Assembly (NCBI RefSeq): GCF_030020805.1
Contig: NZ_CP125098.1
Coordinates: forward strand, 4,549,501 to 4,613,500
DNA from: Paenibacillus sp. RC67
GTDB taxonomy: Bacteria; Bacillota; Bacilli; Paenibacillales; NBRC-103111
Direction of reading: 5' to 3'
DNA length: 64,000 nt
In this document: positions 53,622-62,654 of the stretch, piece by piece
Numbering within the stretch: position 1 is the first letter of the stretch
Layout: the number at the start of each line of letters is the position of its first letter
Program-made: the position numbers and the translations under genes
Notes under the pieces: generated by a model
Told to the model about the DNA's origin: nothing
Databases searched by the model: none
The model's input: the letters and a program-made list of their open reading frames with translations, nothing else

Positions 53622-54449
53622 TTACAGCTTACCTACGATACCAAGAATCAATTTAAGGAATTTAGGTTTCACGCGCTCTGTCGTTTCCATGACCTCTTCA
53701 TGAGACAATGGTTGATCCAAAATTCCTGCTGCCATATTGCTGATGCAGGAGAAACCCAGCACTTCAATACCCGCGTGGCGAGCAACGATGACCTCTGCAA
53801 CGGTAGACATCCCTACTGCATCGGCTCCAAGAGTGCGCATCATACGGATTTCAGCAGGAGTCTCATAGGTAGGACCCAACAAACCGATATAAACTCCCTC
53901 TTGCAGTTTAATACCTTGCTCAGCAGCAACCTCTTTAGCGGTTTGACGCAATTTACGGTTGTAAGCTTCGGACATGTCCTGGAAGCGAACCCCCAGCTCA
54001 TTCAGGTTAGGTCCGATGAGAGGATTACGGAAAGTGAAGTTGATATGATCTTTAATCAGCATCAAATCGCCAACTTCATAAGATGTGTTAATCCCGCCCG
54101 CAGCATTGGTTACGAGCAGCGTCTTAACACCGAGCTCTTTCATGACGCGCACAGGGAAGGATACAACCTCCACACCATACCCTTCATACAAATGAAAGCG
54201 GCCCTTCATCAGCAGAACATGCTTGCCTTGAATCGTACCGAGGAGCAGTTCCCCTGCGTGTCCTTCTACAGTGGACACAGGGAAATGTGGAATGTCTCCA
54301 TAGGAAATAACCGTAGCGTTCTCAACCAAATCGGCAATAACGCCAAGACCGGAGCCAAGAATAAGTCCGATTTGCGGAGCTGAGGAATAGTTGCTTTGTA
54401 TGTAGGCGGCTGCCTCTTTAATTTTGTTAATCAATGTTTTATCTTCCAT
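53622..54449 (-). CDS. punA: Purine-nucleoside phosphorylase
   Basis: Phosphorolysis of guanosine and inosine type nucleosides. Trimeric PNP family blocks: GLILGSGLG, GRFHLYEGYG, VTNAAGGINTSYEVGDLMLI, GPTYETPAEIRMMRTLGADAVGMSTV. I use the ATG at 54449 (275 residues), close behind deoB and with GGGAG upstream. Confidence 0.95.
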   Translation of the reverse strand: MEDKTLINKIKEAAAYIQSNYSSAPQIGLILGSGLGVIADLVENATVISYGDIPHFPVSTVEGHAGELLLGTIQGKHVLLMKGRFHLYEGYGVEVVSFPVRVMKELGVKTLLVTNAAGGINTSYEVGDLMLIKDHINFTFRNPLIGPNLNELGVRFQDMSEAYNRKLRQTAKEVAAEQGIKLQEGVYIGLLGPTYETPAEIRMMRTLGADAVGMSTVAEVIVARHAGIEVLGFSCISNMAAGILDQPLSHEEVMETTERVKPKFLKLILGIVGKL

Positions 54450-54470
54450 CGTTGACTCTCTCCCTGACAC

Positions 54471-55646
54471 TTAAGATAATTGCTGTAAAAAGCTGTTTCC
54501 GTTACCGGTAGACTTGACGCCGAAATTATCGGCGATCGTAGCTCCTACGTCGGCAAACGTAGTTCGGATACCCAAGGAGCCTTGATTACTCAAGCTAGGG
54601 CTGTACACAAGCAAAGGCACATATTCACGGGTATGGTCTGTCCCATGATGAATCGGGTCGTTCCCATGATCCGCCGTTAGGATGAGCAGATCATCCGGGC
54701 CGATGCTTTGCTGCAGCTTAGGAAGCCATTCATCGAATTCCTCCAAAGCTTTGGCATATCCTTGCGGATCACGCCGATGGCCGTATAAGGAATCGAAATC
54801 AACAAGATTCGTAAACAATAATCCGTTGAATGGCTTCTGCATATGCTCGATGGTGGCCTCGATTCCGTCCAAATTACTTTTGGTCGAACGTGCCTCCGTG
54901 ATTCCTTCACCGGAATAAATATCGTTAATTTTGCCGATGGCAATGCAGTCAAGCCCTGCTTCCCGCAAATGATTCATCACCGTAGGCTCAGGCGGCTTTA
55001 CTGCGTAGTCATGCCGATTCGGAGTTCTTTTGAACGCCCCTGGCTGGCCTACATAAGGTCGTGCGATAACACGGCCCACAGCATAAGGCTCTTCCAAGGT
55101 CAGCTTACGGGCAATTTCACAAGCACGGTAAAGCTCATCGAGCGGAATAATGTCTTCGTGAGCAGCTAATTGAAACACACTGTCTGCCGAAGTATACACA
55201 ATCCAAGAGCCTGTTTTCATCTGTTCTTCGCCAAGCTCGTCCAAAATTTCAGTGCCTGAAGCCGGCTTATTGCCCAACACTTTACGTCCCGTCTCCTGCT
55301 CGAACTGATCGATCAATTCTTTCGGAAAGCCATCTGGGAATACATTGAACGGAATACTTACTTTTAGCCCCATAATCTCCCAATGGCCTGTCATCGTATC
55401 TTTGCCTACGGATACCTCCGCCATTTTACCGTAAGAAGCAAGCGGCTTCTCTGCAGGATCGATGCCTTGTATCGGAGCGATATTGCCGAGTCCATACTGC
55501 TGCAAATGGGGCAGAGCAAATGAAGGATTCTTCTCCGCGATATGTCCCAGCGTATGGGAGCCGGAATCGCCGAAAGAAGGCGCATCCGGAAGCTCGCCAA
55601 TGCCGACACTATCTAGAACAATTAAACAAATACGTTGGAACTTCAT
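54471..55646 (-). CDS. deoB: Phosphopentomutase
   Basis: Interconverts (deoxy)ribose 1- and 5-phosphate, linking nucleoside breakdown to the pentose phosphate pathway. Alkaline-phosphatase fold: [12 protein letters not shown], the catalytic threonine in [10 protein letters not shown], and metal ligands in TADHGNDP and HTREYVPLL. It is 391 residues. The ATG at 55646 has AGGAGGTG upstream. deoB-punA order as in Bacillus. Confidence 0.96.
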   Translation of the reverse strand: MKFQRICLIVLDSVGIGELPDAPSFGDSGSHTLGHIAEKNPSFALPHLQQYGLGNIAPIQGIDPAEKPLASYGKMAEVSVGKDTMTGHWEIMGLKVSIPFNVFPDGFPKELIDQFEQETGRKVLGNKPASGTEILDELGEEQMKTGSWIVYTSADSVFQLAAHEDIIPLDELYRACEIARKLTLEEPYAVGRVIARPYVGQPGAFKRTPNRHDYAVKPPEPTVMNHLREAGLDCIAIGKINDIYSGEGITEARSTKSNLDGIEATIEHMQKPFNGLLFTNLVDFDSLYGHRRDPQGYAKALEEFDEWLPKLQQSIGPDDLLILTADHGNDPIHHGTDHTREYVPLLVYSPSLSNQGSLGIRTTFADVGATIADNFGVKSTGNGNSFLQQLS

Positions 55647-55708
55647 TCATGACACCTCCTGTTCATCCTTAGTCTGATGCTATTATCGCAAATCAAACGT
55701 TCGTTTGC

Positions 55709-55740
55709 AAAAAAATAGCCCGCTTATATTCAAGCAAGCT
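55709..55740 (-). terminator. Terminator after xerD
   Basis: Minus strand AGCTTGCTT pairs (two G.U) with AAGCGGGCT, then ATTTTTTT. Confidence 0.75.
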
Positions 55741-55749
55741 GTCCGGACT

Positions 55750-56664
55750 TCATCCCTGCTCAACCGACATCTTTTTGGCTCTTGGATGTGCCTTATCGTA
55801 CACTTCCTTCATTTTGCCTCGGGCGACTTGGGTGTAGATTTGCGTCGTCGAAATATCGGCATGTCCCAGCATTTCTTGAACTGAACGCAGATCTGCCCCA
55901 TTCTCGAGCAGGTGAGCAGCAAACGAATGGCGCAGCGTATGTGGCGTAATTTCCTTAACGATCTGAGTCTCCGCCGCATACTTCTTAATAATTTTCCAGA
56001 AACCTTGCCTAGTCATTCTCGTTCCAAGATGATTTAAGAACAAGGCTTGCTCTGTTTGGGACTGTTTTAGCATTTTGGACCGCATGGTCGATATGTATAG
56101 GCCAATACATTCAGAAGCAATAGCTCCAAGAGGGATGATACGCTCCTTGGAGGCTTTGCCGATACAACGCAGGAATCCCATCTCCAAATTCACATTATCC
56201 ACATCAAGCGAGATCAGTTCCGATACACGGATTCCTGTAGCATACAAAATCTCCAGCATCGCTTTATCTCTTAAACCGTTAGGCACCGTGGTCTGAGGCG
56301 CATCCAAAAGAGACTCTACTTCCCCTATCGTTAAGACATTGGGGACCCTTTTTTCCAGTTTGGGCATTTCCATATGTAGGGTCGGATCGTGATCCACCTT
56401 ATGTTCTTTAAGTAAATAATGATAAAACGCCCGGATGGATACCAAGCTTCGGGATTGCGTCGCGACAGCCCGTCCCTTTCCTTTTAAACGCTGCATATAG
56501 CTCGATATTTGTATTTTTTTCGTTTCAGCTAGCGAATAAATGGCCTGACTCTCTAAGAAATCGAGATACTGGATGATATCTCTTTCGTACGAGTCCAGCG
56601 TGTTTTTCGCCAACTGCCGTTCGATGGACAAATATTGAATAAACGAGTCCAGTTCCTTTTTCAT
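55750..56664 (-). CDS. xerD: Site-specific tyrosine recombinase XerD
   Basis: Resolves chromosome dimers at dif with XerC. N-terminal SAM-like domain (FIQYLSIERQLAKNTLDSY), catalytic domain with ATGIRVSEL, HTLRHSFAAHLL, GHADISTTQIYT giving the R-H-R-H-Y set. I use the ATG at 56664 (304 residues) with AAAGGG upstream; a 23-residue longer frame lacks an SD. Position between yqzK and deoB matches B. subtilis. Confidence 0.95.
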   Translation of the reverse strand: MKKELDSFIQYLSIERQLAKNTLDSYERDIIQYLDFLESQAIYSLAETKKIQISSYMQRLKGKGRAVATQSRSLVSIRAFYHYLLKEHKVDHDPTLHMEMPKLEKRVPNVLTIGEVESLLDAPQTTVPNGLRDKAMLEILYATGIRVSELISLDVDNVNLEMGFLRCIGKASKERIIPLGAIASECIGLYISTMRSKMLKQSQTEQALFLNHLGTRMTRQGFWKIIKKYAAETQIVKEITPHTLRHSFAAHLLENGADLRSVQEMLGHADISTTQIYTQVARGKMKEVYDKAHPRAKKMSVEQG

Positions 56665-56766
56665 GCTGATTTCCCTTTCTATGTCAGTCCCCGCGATTGC
56701 ACCTGTTGGCCAATCCGTTACTAAATTCAACACGGAAAAGGATAATCCTGCTTTTTGTCCAAATCG

Positions 56767-57000
56767 TTATTCCCCGATCCAATAAAAGAGCTTCAATCGT
56801 TCACTCATCGGGCCCTGATCTGTCATAATCACATGATTCTGAAATACTTTAACCGCTCTCCCTGTCGGCTCTTTATATCTTTGAGTGGGTTCGATCCACT
56901 GTGTCAGCGCCAACAGCATATGATACAGAGCATACGAAAATACAACAAATACGAGCATAAACTTGAACCGCCCAACCCATTTACGAAAAGAAAAGATCAT
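56767..57000 (-). CDS. yqzK: DUF4227 membrane protein YqzK
   Basis: A 77-residue protein with one membrane helix (FMLVFVVFSYALYHMLLAL) and the conserved outside region YKEPTGRAVKVF. Size and position between fur/ald and xerD match YqzK. The ATG at 57000 has GGGAGG upstream. Function is unknown. Confidence 0.85.
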   Translation of the reverse strand: MIFSFRKWVGRFKFMLVFVVFSYALYHMLLALTQWIEPTQRYKEPTGRAVKVFQNHVIMTDQGPMSERLKLFYWIGE

Positions 57001-57060
57001 AGCCTGTACCTCCCTCTTAGGATAGACTATGATCTGCTTTCGCTATTTATGTTGCATCGT

Positions 57061-58197
57061 TTAAGGATGCATAAGCAGCGAATCCAGCTCGACATAGGGT
57101 TTACCTACCGCCGATGCTACTGCCGGATGTGTTACATGCCCCTGATACGTGTTCACGCCATGCTTAAGCTCACGGTGATCCTTAGAAGCCCGGATCAGTC
57201 CCTTACCTGCTAGCTCCGCGGCATAAGCAAGCGTCACGTTAGTCAATGCCAAAGTGGATGTGCGTGGAACCGCTCCCGGCATATTGGCTACCGCATAATG
57301 AATAACCCCATGCTTCTCATAAACCGGATCGCTGTGCGTGGTCACCCTATCCACAGTAGCAATAGTCCCCCCTTGATCGACAGCAACGTCCACAATGACC
57401 GAACCTGGCTTCATCTGGCGTACCATTTCCTCCGTAACGAGCTTCGGCGCCTTGGCGCCTGGAATCAGTACAGCACCTATAAGAAGATCCGCTTTCTGGA
57501 CAGCGCTCGCGATATGATACGGATTGGACATCAAGGTTCGTATTCTCCCGTGGAACACATCGTCCAAATAACGAAGACGCTCCGCATTGCGGTCGATAAT
57601 AACGACGTTCGCTCCGAGACCTAACGCCATTTTGGCTGCGTTCGTTCCGACTATTCCCCCACCAAGGATAATCACATCGGCTGGCGGTACCCCAGGAACA
57701 CCTCCTAGCAGTATCCCTCTGCCACCATAAAATCTTTCCAAAAATTGCGCGCCTACCTGTACGGACATACGGCCCGCTACTTCACTCATGGGCGTGAGCA
57801 GAGGAAGACTCCCATTCAATAATTGAATCGTCTCATATGCGATGCCTGTCACTTTATTTTCAATCAGTGCTTCAGTTAGTCTTGGCTCAGCTGCAAGATG
57901 CAGATAAGTGAACAAAGTCAAACCCTCTCGAAAAAAACCATATTCCTCCGGCAGCGGCTCCTTGACCTTCATAATCATGTCCGCCTGAGACCATACGTCC
58001 GCCGCTTGATCCAACAGATCAGCGCCTTCCTTGGCATAGTCCTCATCCGCAAAACCGCTACCAGCACCTGCACCGCGCTCAACAAGAATCTTATGGCCTA
58101 ATTGATGCAGCATGCCGACTCCACCCGGAGTTAGTGCAACGCGATTCTCATTATTTTTAATTTCCTTTGGAACCCCAATCACACATGCTTGACTCAT
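57061..58197 (-). CDS. ald: Alanine dehydrogenase
   Basis: Reversible NAD-linked deamination of L-alanine to pyruvate; in spores it can also support germination. [17 protein letters not shown], the catalytic lysine/histidine regions [11 protein letters not shown] and LHLAAEP, and Rossmann [18 protein letters not shown]. The ATG at 58197 (378 residues) has AAAGGAG upstream. It is inserted between yqzK and fur relative to B. subtilis. Confidence 0.96.
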   Translation of the reverse strand: MSQACVIGVPKEIKNNENRVALTPGGVGMLHQLGHKILVERGAGAGSGFADEDYAKEGADLLDQAADVWSQADMIMKVKEPLPEEYGFFREGLTLFTYLHLAAEPRLTEALIENKVTGIAYETIQLLNGSLPLLTPMSEVAGRMSVQVGAQFLERFYGGRGILLGGVPGVPPADVIILGGGIVGTNAAKMALGLGANVVIIDRNAERLRYLDDVFHGRIRTLMSNPYHIASAVQKADLLIGAVLIPGAKAPKLVTEEMVRQMKPGSVIVDVAVDQGGTIATVDRVTTHSDPVYEKHGVIHYAVANMPGAVPRTSTLALTNVTLAYAAELAGKGLIRASKDHRELKHGVNTYQGHVTHPAVASAVGKPYVELDSLLMHP

Positions 58198-58399
58198 GTC
58201 TCTGACCACTCCTTTCAGTTGCCTGCACATACTATAACCTTAATTTCCCCGTAATCCGCACGCATTAATCACTTCTCTGCTATCCAATTAGGAAGACATC
58301 CGCTGTGCCTAAAATCTTTCACCCATTTCAGCTTTGGAACTTGTGCCTTTCTCATGATATACTTTATTCAGCAAATGATATTGGGGAAGGGGAACATGA

Positions 58400-59026
58400 A
58401 TGAAAAAATTAGGAGCTGAGATACGGAGCTGGGTAGGTTCCATAGGAGCTGCAATCGGCTGCGCCTTATTAATCGGGATATTTATTATCCAGCCGACCAA
58501 GGTTATGGGACATTCTATGGATCCCACGCTTCATGATCAGCAGCGCATTTTTATATCGAAAATATCGCATACGTTCAATCTCGAGCCTCAGTATGGCGAC
58601 ATTGTCATTCTGGATAGCCGTGTAGATCGTGAGAGAACCTTCGCGGACGACTTGGTCGAGCATCCTTTGATTTCATTATTTACCCATGAAGAAGACAATC
58701 AGACCATTTATGTAAAACGCGTCATTGGCAAACCCGGAGATGTTCTGGAATTCAAGAACCATCAAGTTATCCGAAACGGCGAACCGCTCAATGAGCCCTA
58801 TCTCAATGAAACCATGAACTATTCCAGCAGCGAGAAGCTTACTGTCCCTGCAGATCATATTTTCGTTATGGGCGACAACCGTAATAACAGTAAGGACAGC
58901 CGAAATATCGGTTTTATTCCTTTAGACCATGTTTTAGGAAAAAAATATAGCACTATTAAGCATCGGCGCTCTCATGCGCCGTTTTTTTACTTTTACCCCA
59001 CCCTATTGCGTAGACAAGGGGGATAA
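58400..59026 (+). CDS. lepB: Signal peptidase I
   Basis: Cleaves signal peptides outside the membrane. One N-terminal helix (15-31), nucleophile Ser39 in GHSMDPT, general base Lys106 in YVKRVIGKPGD, and GDNRNNSKDSRNIG at 158-171. After HVLGKK (about 182) the reading frame runs through a terminator hairpin and ends in a basic, aromatic tail (KHRRSHAPFFYFYP) unlike the usual ending. A late frameshift or natural tail are both possible. SD GGGAAGGGG. Confidence 0.9.
   Translation: MKKLGAEIRSWVGSIGAAIGCALLIGIFIIQPTKVMGHSMDPTLHDQQRIFISKISHTFNLEPQYGDIVILDSRVDRERTFADDLVEHPLISLFTHEEDNQTIYVKRVIGKPGDVLEFKNHQVIRNGEPLNEPYLNETMNYSSSEKLTVPADHIFVMGDNRNNSKDSRNIGFIPLDHVLGKKYSTIKHRRSHAPFFYFYPTLLRRQGG
58964..58988 (+). 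terminator. Terminator hairpin inside the lepB 3' end
   Basis: CGGCGC-TCTCAT-GCGCCG followed by TTTTTTT, about 38 bases before the lepB stop codon. Confidence 0.8.
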
Positions 59027-59029
59027 AAA

Positions 59030-59070
59030 GTAAAAAACCCTCTTGCTTGTGGTATACAAGCAGAAGGTTT
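59030..59070 (-). terminator. Intrinsic terminator of fur
   Basis: Minus strand AACCTTCTGCTTGT pairs with ACAAGCAAGAGGGTT, followed by TTTTACTTTTT. Confidence 0.9.
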
Positions 59071-59078
59071 CGCTCAAA

Positions 59079-59537
59079 TTAATTTTTAGTTTTGTCCGTC
59101 TTGTCGATACAGCGGTGACAAATCCCCTGAAAATCAAGACGATGATCCAGTACTTGAAACCGGTATTCTTTCTCCAGCCGTTCTTCAAGAGGACCAAGCC
59201 AATCTTCCATAATCTCATCGACGGCGCCGCATTGCACGCAGATTAAATGATGATGATGATGATGAGTGCTGTCATTGCGCAGATCGTAACGGGCAACACC
59301 GTCTCCGAAATTCATCTTCTCAACGACATGAAGCTCGGTTAACAATTCAAGCGTCCGATAAACCGTTGCAAGACCGATTTCTGGAGCTTTATCCTTAACG
59401 AGCATAAATACGTCTTCAGCACTTAGATGATCTTCTTCGTTTTCAAGCAGTACACGGACTGTAGCTTCCCGTTGAGGAGTTAGTTTGTAGCCCTGTGACT
59501 GCAGCTGTTGTTTAATTTTATCAATGCGAGATTCCAT
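59079..59537 (-). CDS. fur: Ferric uptake regulator family protein
   Basis: An iron-responsive repressor of 152 residues. The winged helix contains YKLTPQREATVRVL and GLATVYRTLELL; metal-binding features include a run of six histidines before LICVQCG, and CHRC at 138-141. The neighbours yqzK and xerD support Fur over PerR or Zur. The ATG at 59537 has AGGGGGAG upstream, with a hairpin three bases further up. Confidence 0.93.
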   Translation of the reverse strand: MESRIDKIKQQLQSQGYKLTPQREATVRVLLENEEDHLSAEDVFMLVKDKAPEIGLATVYRTLELLTELHVVEKMNFGDGVARYDLRNDSTHHHHHHLICVQCGAVDEIMEDWLGPLEERLEKEYRFQVLDHRLDFQGICHRCIDKTDKTKN

Positions 59538-59552
59538 GCTACTCCCCCTACG

Positions 59553-59573
59553 GGTTTTGCGAAAAGCAAAACC
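59553..59573 (-). repeat. Hairpin directly upstream of the fur SD
   Basis: Minus strand GGTTTTGC-TTTTC-GCAAAACC, perfect 8-bp stem, three bases before AGGGGGAG. Confidence 0.8.
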
Positions 59574-59674
59574 TGCTGCGTAAGTCTGCGCCCAGAATGG
59601 TGCGGCAAGAGCTTCAGCTTTTGCTGGGCTTCATTCTTTCATTATAGGTTGAGGGTGCCCGGAAAGTCAAACAT

Positions 59675-60316
59675 TTAAAACGACATTGTAATCAGCATGG
59701 GTGTGACCCACTTCATCATGACCGGAGATACATAGGCCTCGAACAGCGCCACTCCCGCCAAAAGGACCCCAGACAGCAAAATCGTTGCCGAATATTTCAT
59801 GAACGGCTCATAGAATGCGCCCTTCCGGGTCATGAACCGATGCTTGACCATATGAATGGAAAAAGCCATTGCCGTAACGCTGCAAACAATGAGTGCCGGT
59901 ATAACAATTAAGTTTTGCGGCGCTACAGAGACTAACGCAAACAGCAATCCTTTCCAGGACAGTTGCCCAACCAAATAACCAACAGTGAAGCCCACTAACA
60001 CACCTTTTAAAAAATCAAGTATCCATATAAGGGGAAGCCCAATTACGGACATCCCGAGTATCCAAATAATAAGAATCCATTTAATATGCAGACTAAATGA
60101 CTGCTGAAACGACTGTTTGACATCGTCAAACTCACCTTGATCCACTGTGGAGAAAAAATGGCCTAAATACCGCAAAATCTCCTGCTTTTGCTCCAAAGAC
60201 AGCGCATTGACCATGACCGCGCCGAACACTACACCTATGACAAATATGATTCCAACAAAAACGTACAGCGACAGATGCTCCTTCATATAAAGCTGCAGCG
60301 AACGATTACGGTTCAT
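59675..60316 (-). CDS. spoIIM: Stage II sporulation protein M
   Basis: A polytopic membrane protein of 213 residues, part of the SpoIIDMP complex that drives engulfment. About five hydrophobic segments; family blocks include VVFGAVMVNALS, GLPLIWILDFLKGVLVGFTVGYLV and SVAPQNLIVIPAL. The ATG at 60316 has GGGGGAT upstream. A sigma-E-like promoter precedes it. Confidence 0.94.
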   Translation of the reverse strand: MNRNRSLQLYMKEHLSLYVFVGIIFVIGVVFGAVMVNALSLEQKQEILRYLGHFFSTVDQGEFDDVKQSFQQSFSLHIKWILIIWILGMSVIGLPLIWILDFLKGVLVGFTVGYLVGQLSWKGLLFALVSVAPQNLIVIPALIVCSVTAMAFSIHMVKHRFMTRKGAFYEPFMKYSATILLSGVLLAGVALFEAYVSPVMMKWVTPMLITMSF

Positions 60317-60347
60317 GATGCATAATCCCCCCTTGCACGATTAGTAC

Positions 60348-60378
60348 AAGCATATGATCAGGAAATTACGGATATGAC
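60348..60378 (-). promoter_or_regulatory. Possible sigma-E promoter of spoIIM
   Basis: Minus strand GTCATATC (60378-60371), 14-base spacer, CATATGCTT (60356-60348). The -35 is near-perfect for sigma-E; the -10 is partial. Confidence 0.45.
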
Positions 60379-60419
60379 CATATTAAGAGATTCGTTCGTG
60401 CATGTGAAGGGTCATACGA

Positions 60420-61607
60420 TTATTTACCGGTAACTTTACCGTACTTGCCTCCACCGCCTACCTGGAGCTTTAGCTTATCTTCCCGAGCTTGTAAAATAAA
60501 CTGGGCAATCTCGTCTCCTGCAGCCCGTTCCAGCTCTTCAGCCGTCGCTTGGTGCAGCAGGTTCATCTCGGTGCCAAACTGCGAGAGTAAAGCATTTAGC
60601 TTCTTTGGTCCTAATCCTGGAATGTACTCCAAAGGGACCTGATAATAATAGGGAGGTCGAGTATCGGGCACGTAAGGCGCACCCTCCTCCCGATCCGCAA
60701 GCTCGAGAATGCGATCCATGACGCCACGGACAATTTTCTTGCTCCCGCAATACAAGCAGCGCTCTACACTCATTTGCCCATCATCCGCAATGGTACCGCA
60801 GCTTGCACAATAGGTTCGATGATATTTCCCTAGACGAGGATTCAATCCGTAATTGGCGGCAATACCCCGACCGTTCTCTCCAGCCAATGCTTGGCGCAGC
60901 TCCTCAAAGCTCGGCTCTGCCATTAGAAGCTTGTTGTATTCCCGGCCGATCTTCGCTAAAGAATGGGCATCTGAATTCGTTAGAAACGAATAACGATCCA
61001 GCTCAGAGATATAGCCAGCCATTTCAGAATCGGCGCTTAAGCCAAGCTCCACCGCGGCAATTCCGTCCATATCGAGCAAATGCTCCATTCTTGTGGAACA
61101 GCTCCCATAGACGCTCTTATGGGGAGTGAAGATGTGAGCAGGTACTAGCATGCCTCCCCTATCCAACACTTCCTTCTGAAGCTCTTTAGCCGTTACGTAA
61201 ATACGCTGCGAGCTCAGGCCCACATTTTTCATATGCTTTGAAAGCCAACATGTAAACTCTGCCATGACAGATACTGTCGGCATGTATGCAAGAAGATGTG
61301 CGGTACCCATCCCGGGATCCCGAACTTCAATTTCGCTGCCAAGAATAATCGTTGTCTGGTGGTATCGGATGCCGCCACCGGCAACCTCCTCCATCTCTCC
61401 TTTATCCAGGTACTGCATCATTTCTCGCTGGACCGAAGGAGACTGACAATCAATAATGCCGACAATATCCATCCCTTTGCGTTCAGATGCTTCATGAGCA
61501 ATATTATAAAATGTTAAATTATTCGCTGCGCTGATTTTTACGGCCTGTCCTTCTTCTGTCCGTCCAATGTGAATGTGCAGGTCTGCGTAAAATGAACGTA
61601 CATTCAT
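60420..61607 (-). CDS. Endonuclease Q family protein (YqxK-like)
   Basis: A protein of 395 residues: PHP-type metal domain (ADLHIHIG, GSEIEV, HIFTPHKS, TNSDAHSL), a zinc ribbon (CASCG...CLYCG, about 270-292), and a helix-hairpin-helix near the end (IPGLGPKKLNALL). This is the EndoQ layout, which nicks DNA at deaminated bases or abasic sites. The ATG at 61607 is two bases after the nudF stop; its SD is weak. With SRAP (24.6 kb), a second damage-handling gene. Confidence 0.88.
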   Translation of the reverse strand: MNVRSFYADLHIHIGRTEEGQAVKISAANNLTFYNIAHEASERKGMDIVGIIDCQSPSVQREMMQYLDKGEMEEVAGGGIRYHQTTIILGSEIEVRDPGMGTAHLLAYMPTVSVMAEFTCWLSKHMKNVGLSSQRIYVTAKELQKEVLDRGGMLVPAHIFTPHKSVYGSCSTRMEHLLDMDGIAAVELGLSADSEMAGYISELDRYSFLTNSDAHSLAKIGREYNKLLMAEPSFEELRQALAGENGRGIAANYGLNPRLGKYHRTYCASCGTIADDGQMSVERCLYCGSKKIVRGVMDRILELADREEGAPYVPDTRPPYYYQVPLEYIPGLGPKKLNALLSQFGTEMNLLHQATAEELERAAGDEIAQFILQAREDKLKLQVGGGGKYGKVTGK

Positions 61608-61609
61608 TA

Positions 61610-62173
61610 TTAAAACGACCCCGTCAGTTTATAGGACTGCCATGCATATACGGCCGTTATTGTCTTGGCATCGCTGATGCGCTGGTCCTGAATATATTGC
61701 TTCGCTTGCTCCAGGGTAATGCTCTCGCATTCCAGAAATTCATCCTCATCGAGATGAACCTCTCCTTTGATTAGATCATCGGCAACGTATAGATGAAGAA
61801 TTTCATCGGCAAATCCAGGTGAAGTATAGAATGAACAAATGTGCTTAATCGTTCCAGCCTTATAGCCCGTTTCTTCCTCTAGCTCACGTTTAGCGGCTTC
61901 AAGAGGCTCTTCACCCGGATCTAGCTTGCCCGCAGGAATTTCTATTTGACTTTTTTCCAAAGGCTTGCGGTACTGCTCTACGACGAGCATATGATCGTCT
62001 TTTATCGCCAGCACGGCAACGGCTCCTGGATGTTTAATGATTTCACGTTTGGCAATGTCTCCATTGGGCAACCTAACGGTATCTACCTGTAAGGAAATGA
62101 CTCTTCCCTGAAAAATCGGTTCGGTTGACAACGTCACTTCTTCAAACTTTTTATCATTAAGCGGTTTGCTCAT
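61610..62173 (-). CDS. nudF: ADP-ribose pyrophosphatase, Nudix family
   Basis: Hydrolyses ADP-ribose. The Nudix box GKLDPGEEPLEAAKRELEEETGY is complete, followed by YTSPGFADEILHLYVA. I use the ATG at 62173 (187 residues) with GGAGGAG upstream. In B. subtilis nudF lies near mciZ, as here. Confidence 0.94.
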   Translation of the reverse strand: MSKPLNDKKFEEVTLSTEPIFQGRVISLQVDTVRLPNGDIAKREIIKHPGAVAVLAIKDDHMLVVEQYRKPLEKSQIEIPAGKLDPGEEPLEAAKRELEEETGYKAGTIKHICSFYTSPGFADEILHLYVADDLIKGEVHLDEDEFLECESITLEQAKQYIQDQRISDAKTITAVYAWQSYKLTGSF

Positions 62174-62366
62174 GGGCAACTCCTCCAGATTCAACTAGTA
62201 ATGAGATGTTCAGATGCGTCGATCTCCTTCATTTGTTTTACTCAAACTTCAGGATCCTTATCTATTATATCATATAGTGCAAAATCATAGTTTCGGATAG
62301 CATAACTTGTCCTTCGAACGCATAGGGTGTAACAGTTGGAACATTATCAGAAAAGAGGGATTTCTC

Positions 62367-62654
62367 TTGAAAACCTATTTGTCAGAGCAGCAAATTCGTT
62401 TAGTAGGACGTGTATGGGAAATTAGACGCTACTTGAAGCAAGCCCAGGCAAGAATGACCACTGATGTCAGCCTGCTTGCCTTTTTGTCGGAACAAACCGG
62501 ATATAAGAATGAAGGAAGAAGCAGCCTGATGTTGGATGACGGATTATCTCAACCTACGGACGTGTCGAGTAATGCCAAGCAAAATTGGCAGACACACCCA
62601 CAGCAGACCAAAATGCAGGATCCTCGAGTAATCCCCTTCCCATCGAAGCAATAG
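62367..62654 (+). CDS. mciZ: MciZ-like Z-ring inhibitor with long C-terminal tail
   Basis: Starts at TTG 62367 with AAGAGGG seven bases upstream. Residues 1-40 carry IRLVGRVWEIRRYLKQ, which matches VLVGKAWEIRAKLKE of the 40-residue B. subtilis MciZ, an inhibitor of FtsZ in the sporulating mother cell. Here about 50 further residues follow, polar and Gln/Ser-rich. The 3' third overlaps the convergent DUF3866 gene by 101 bases. The nudF neighbourhood supports the call. Whether the tail is functional is unknown. Confidence 0.8.
   Translation: MKTYLSEQQIRLVGRVWEIRRYLKQAQARMTTDVSLLAFLSEQTGYKNEGRSSLMLDDGLSQPTDVSSNAKQNWQTHPQQTKMQDPRVIPFPSKQ

Noticed and set aside
59260-59300. Six-histidine run in Fur that could be taken for an engineered tag
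   Set aside because: Fur proteins naturally carry a histidine-rich stretch before the first CxxC, and the flanking sequence is normal family sequence.
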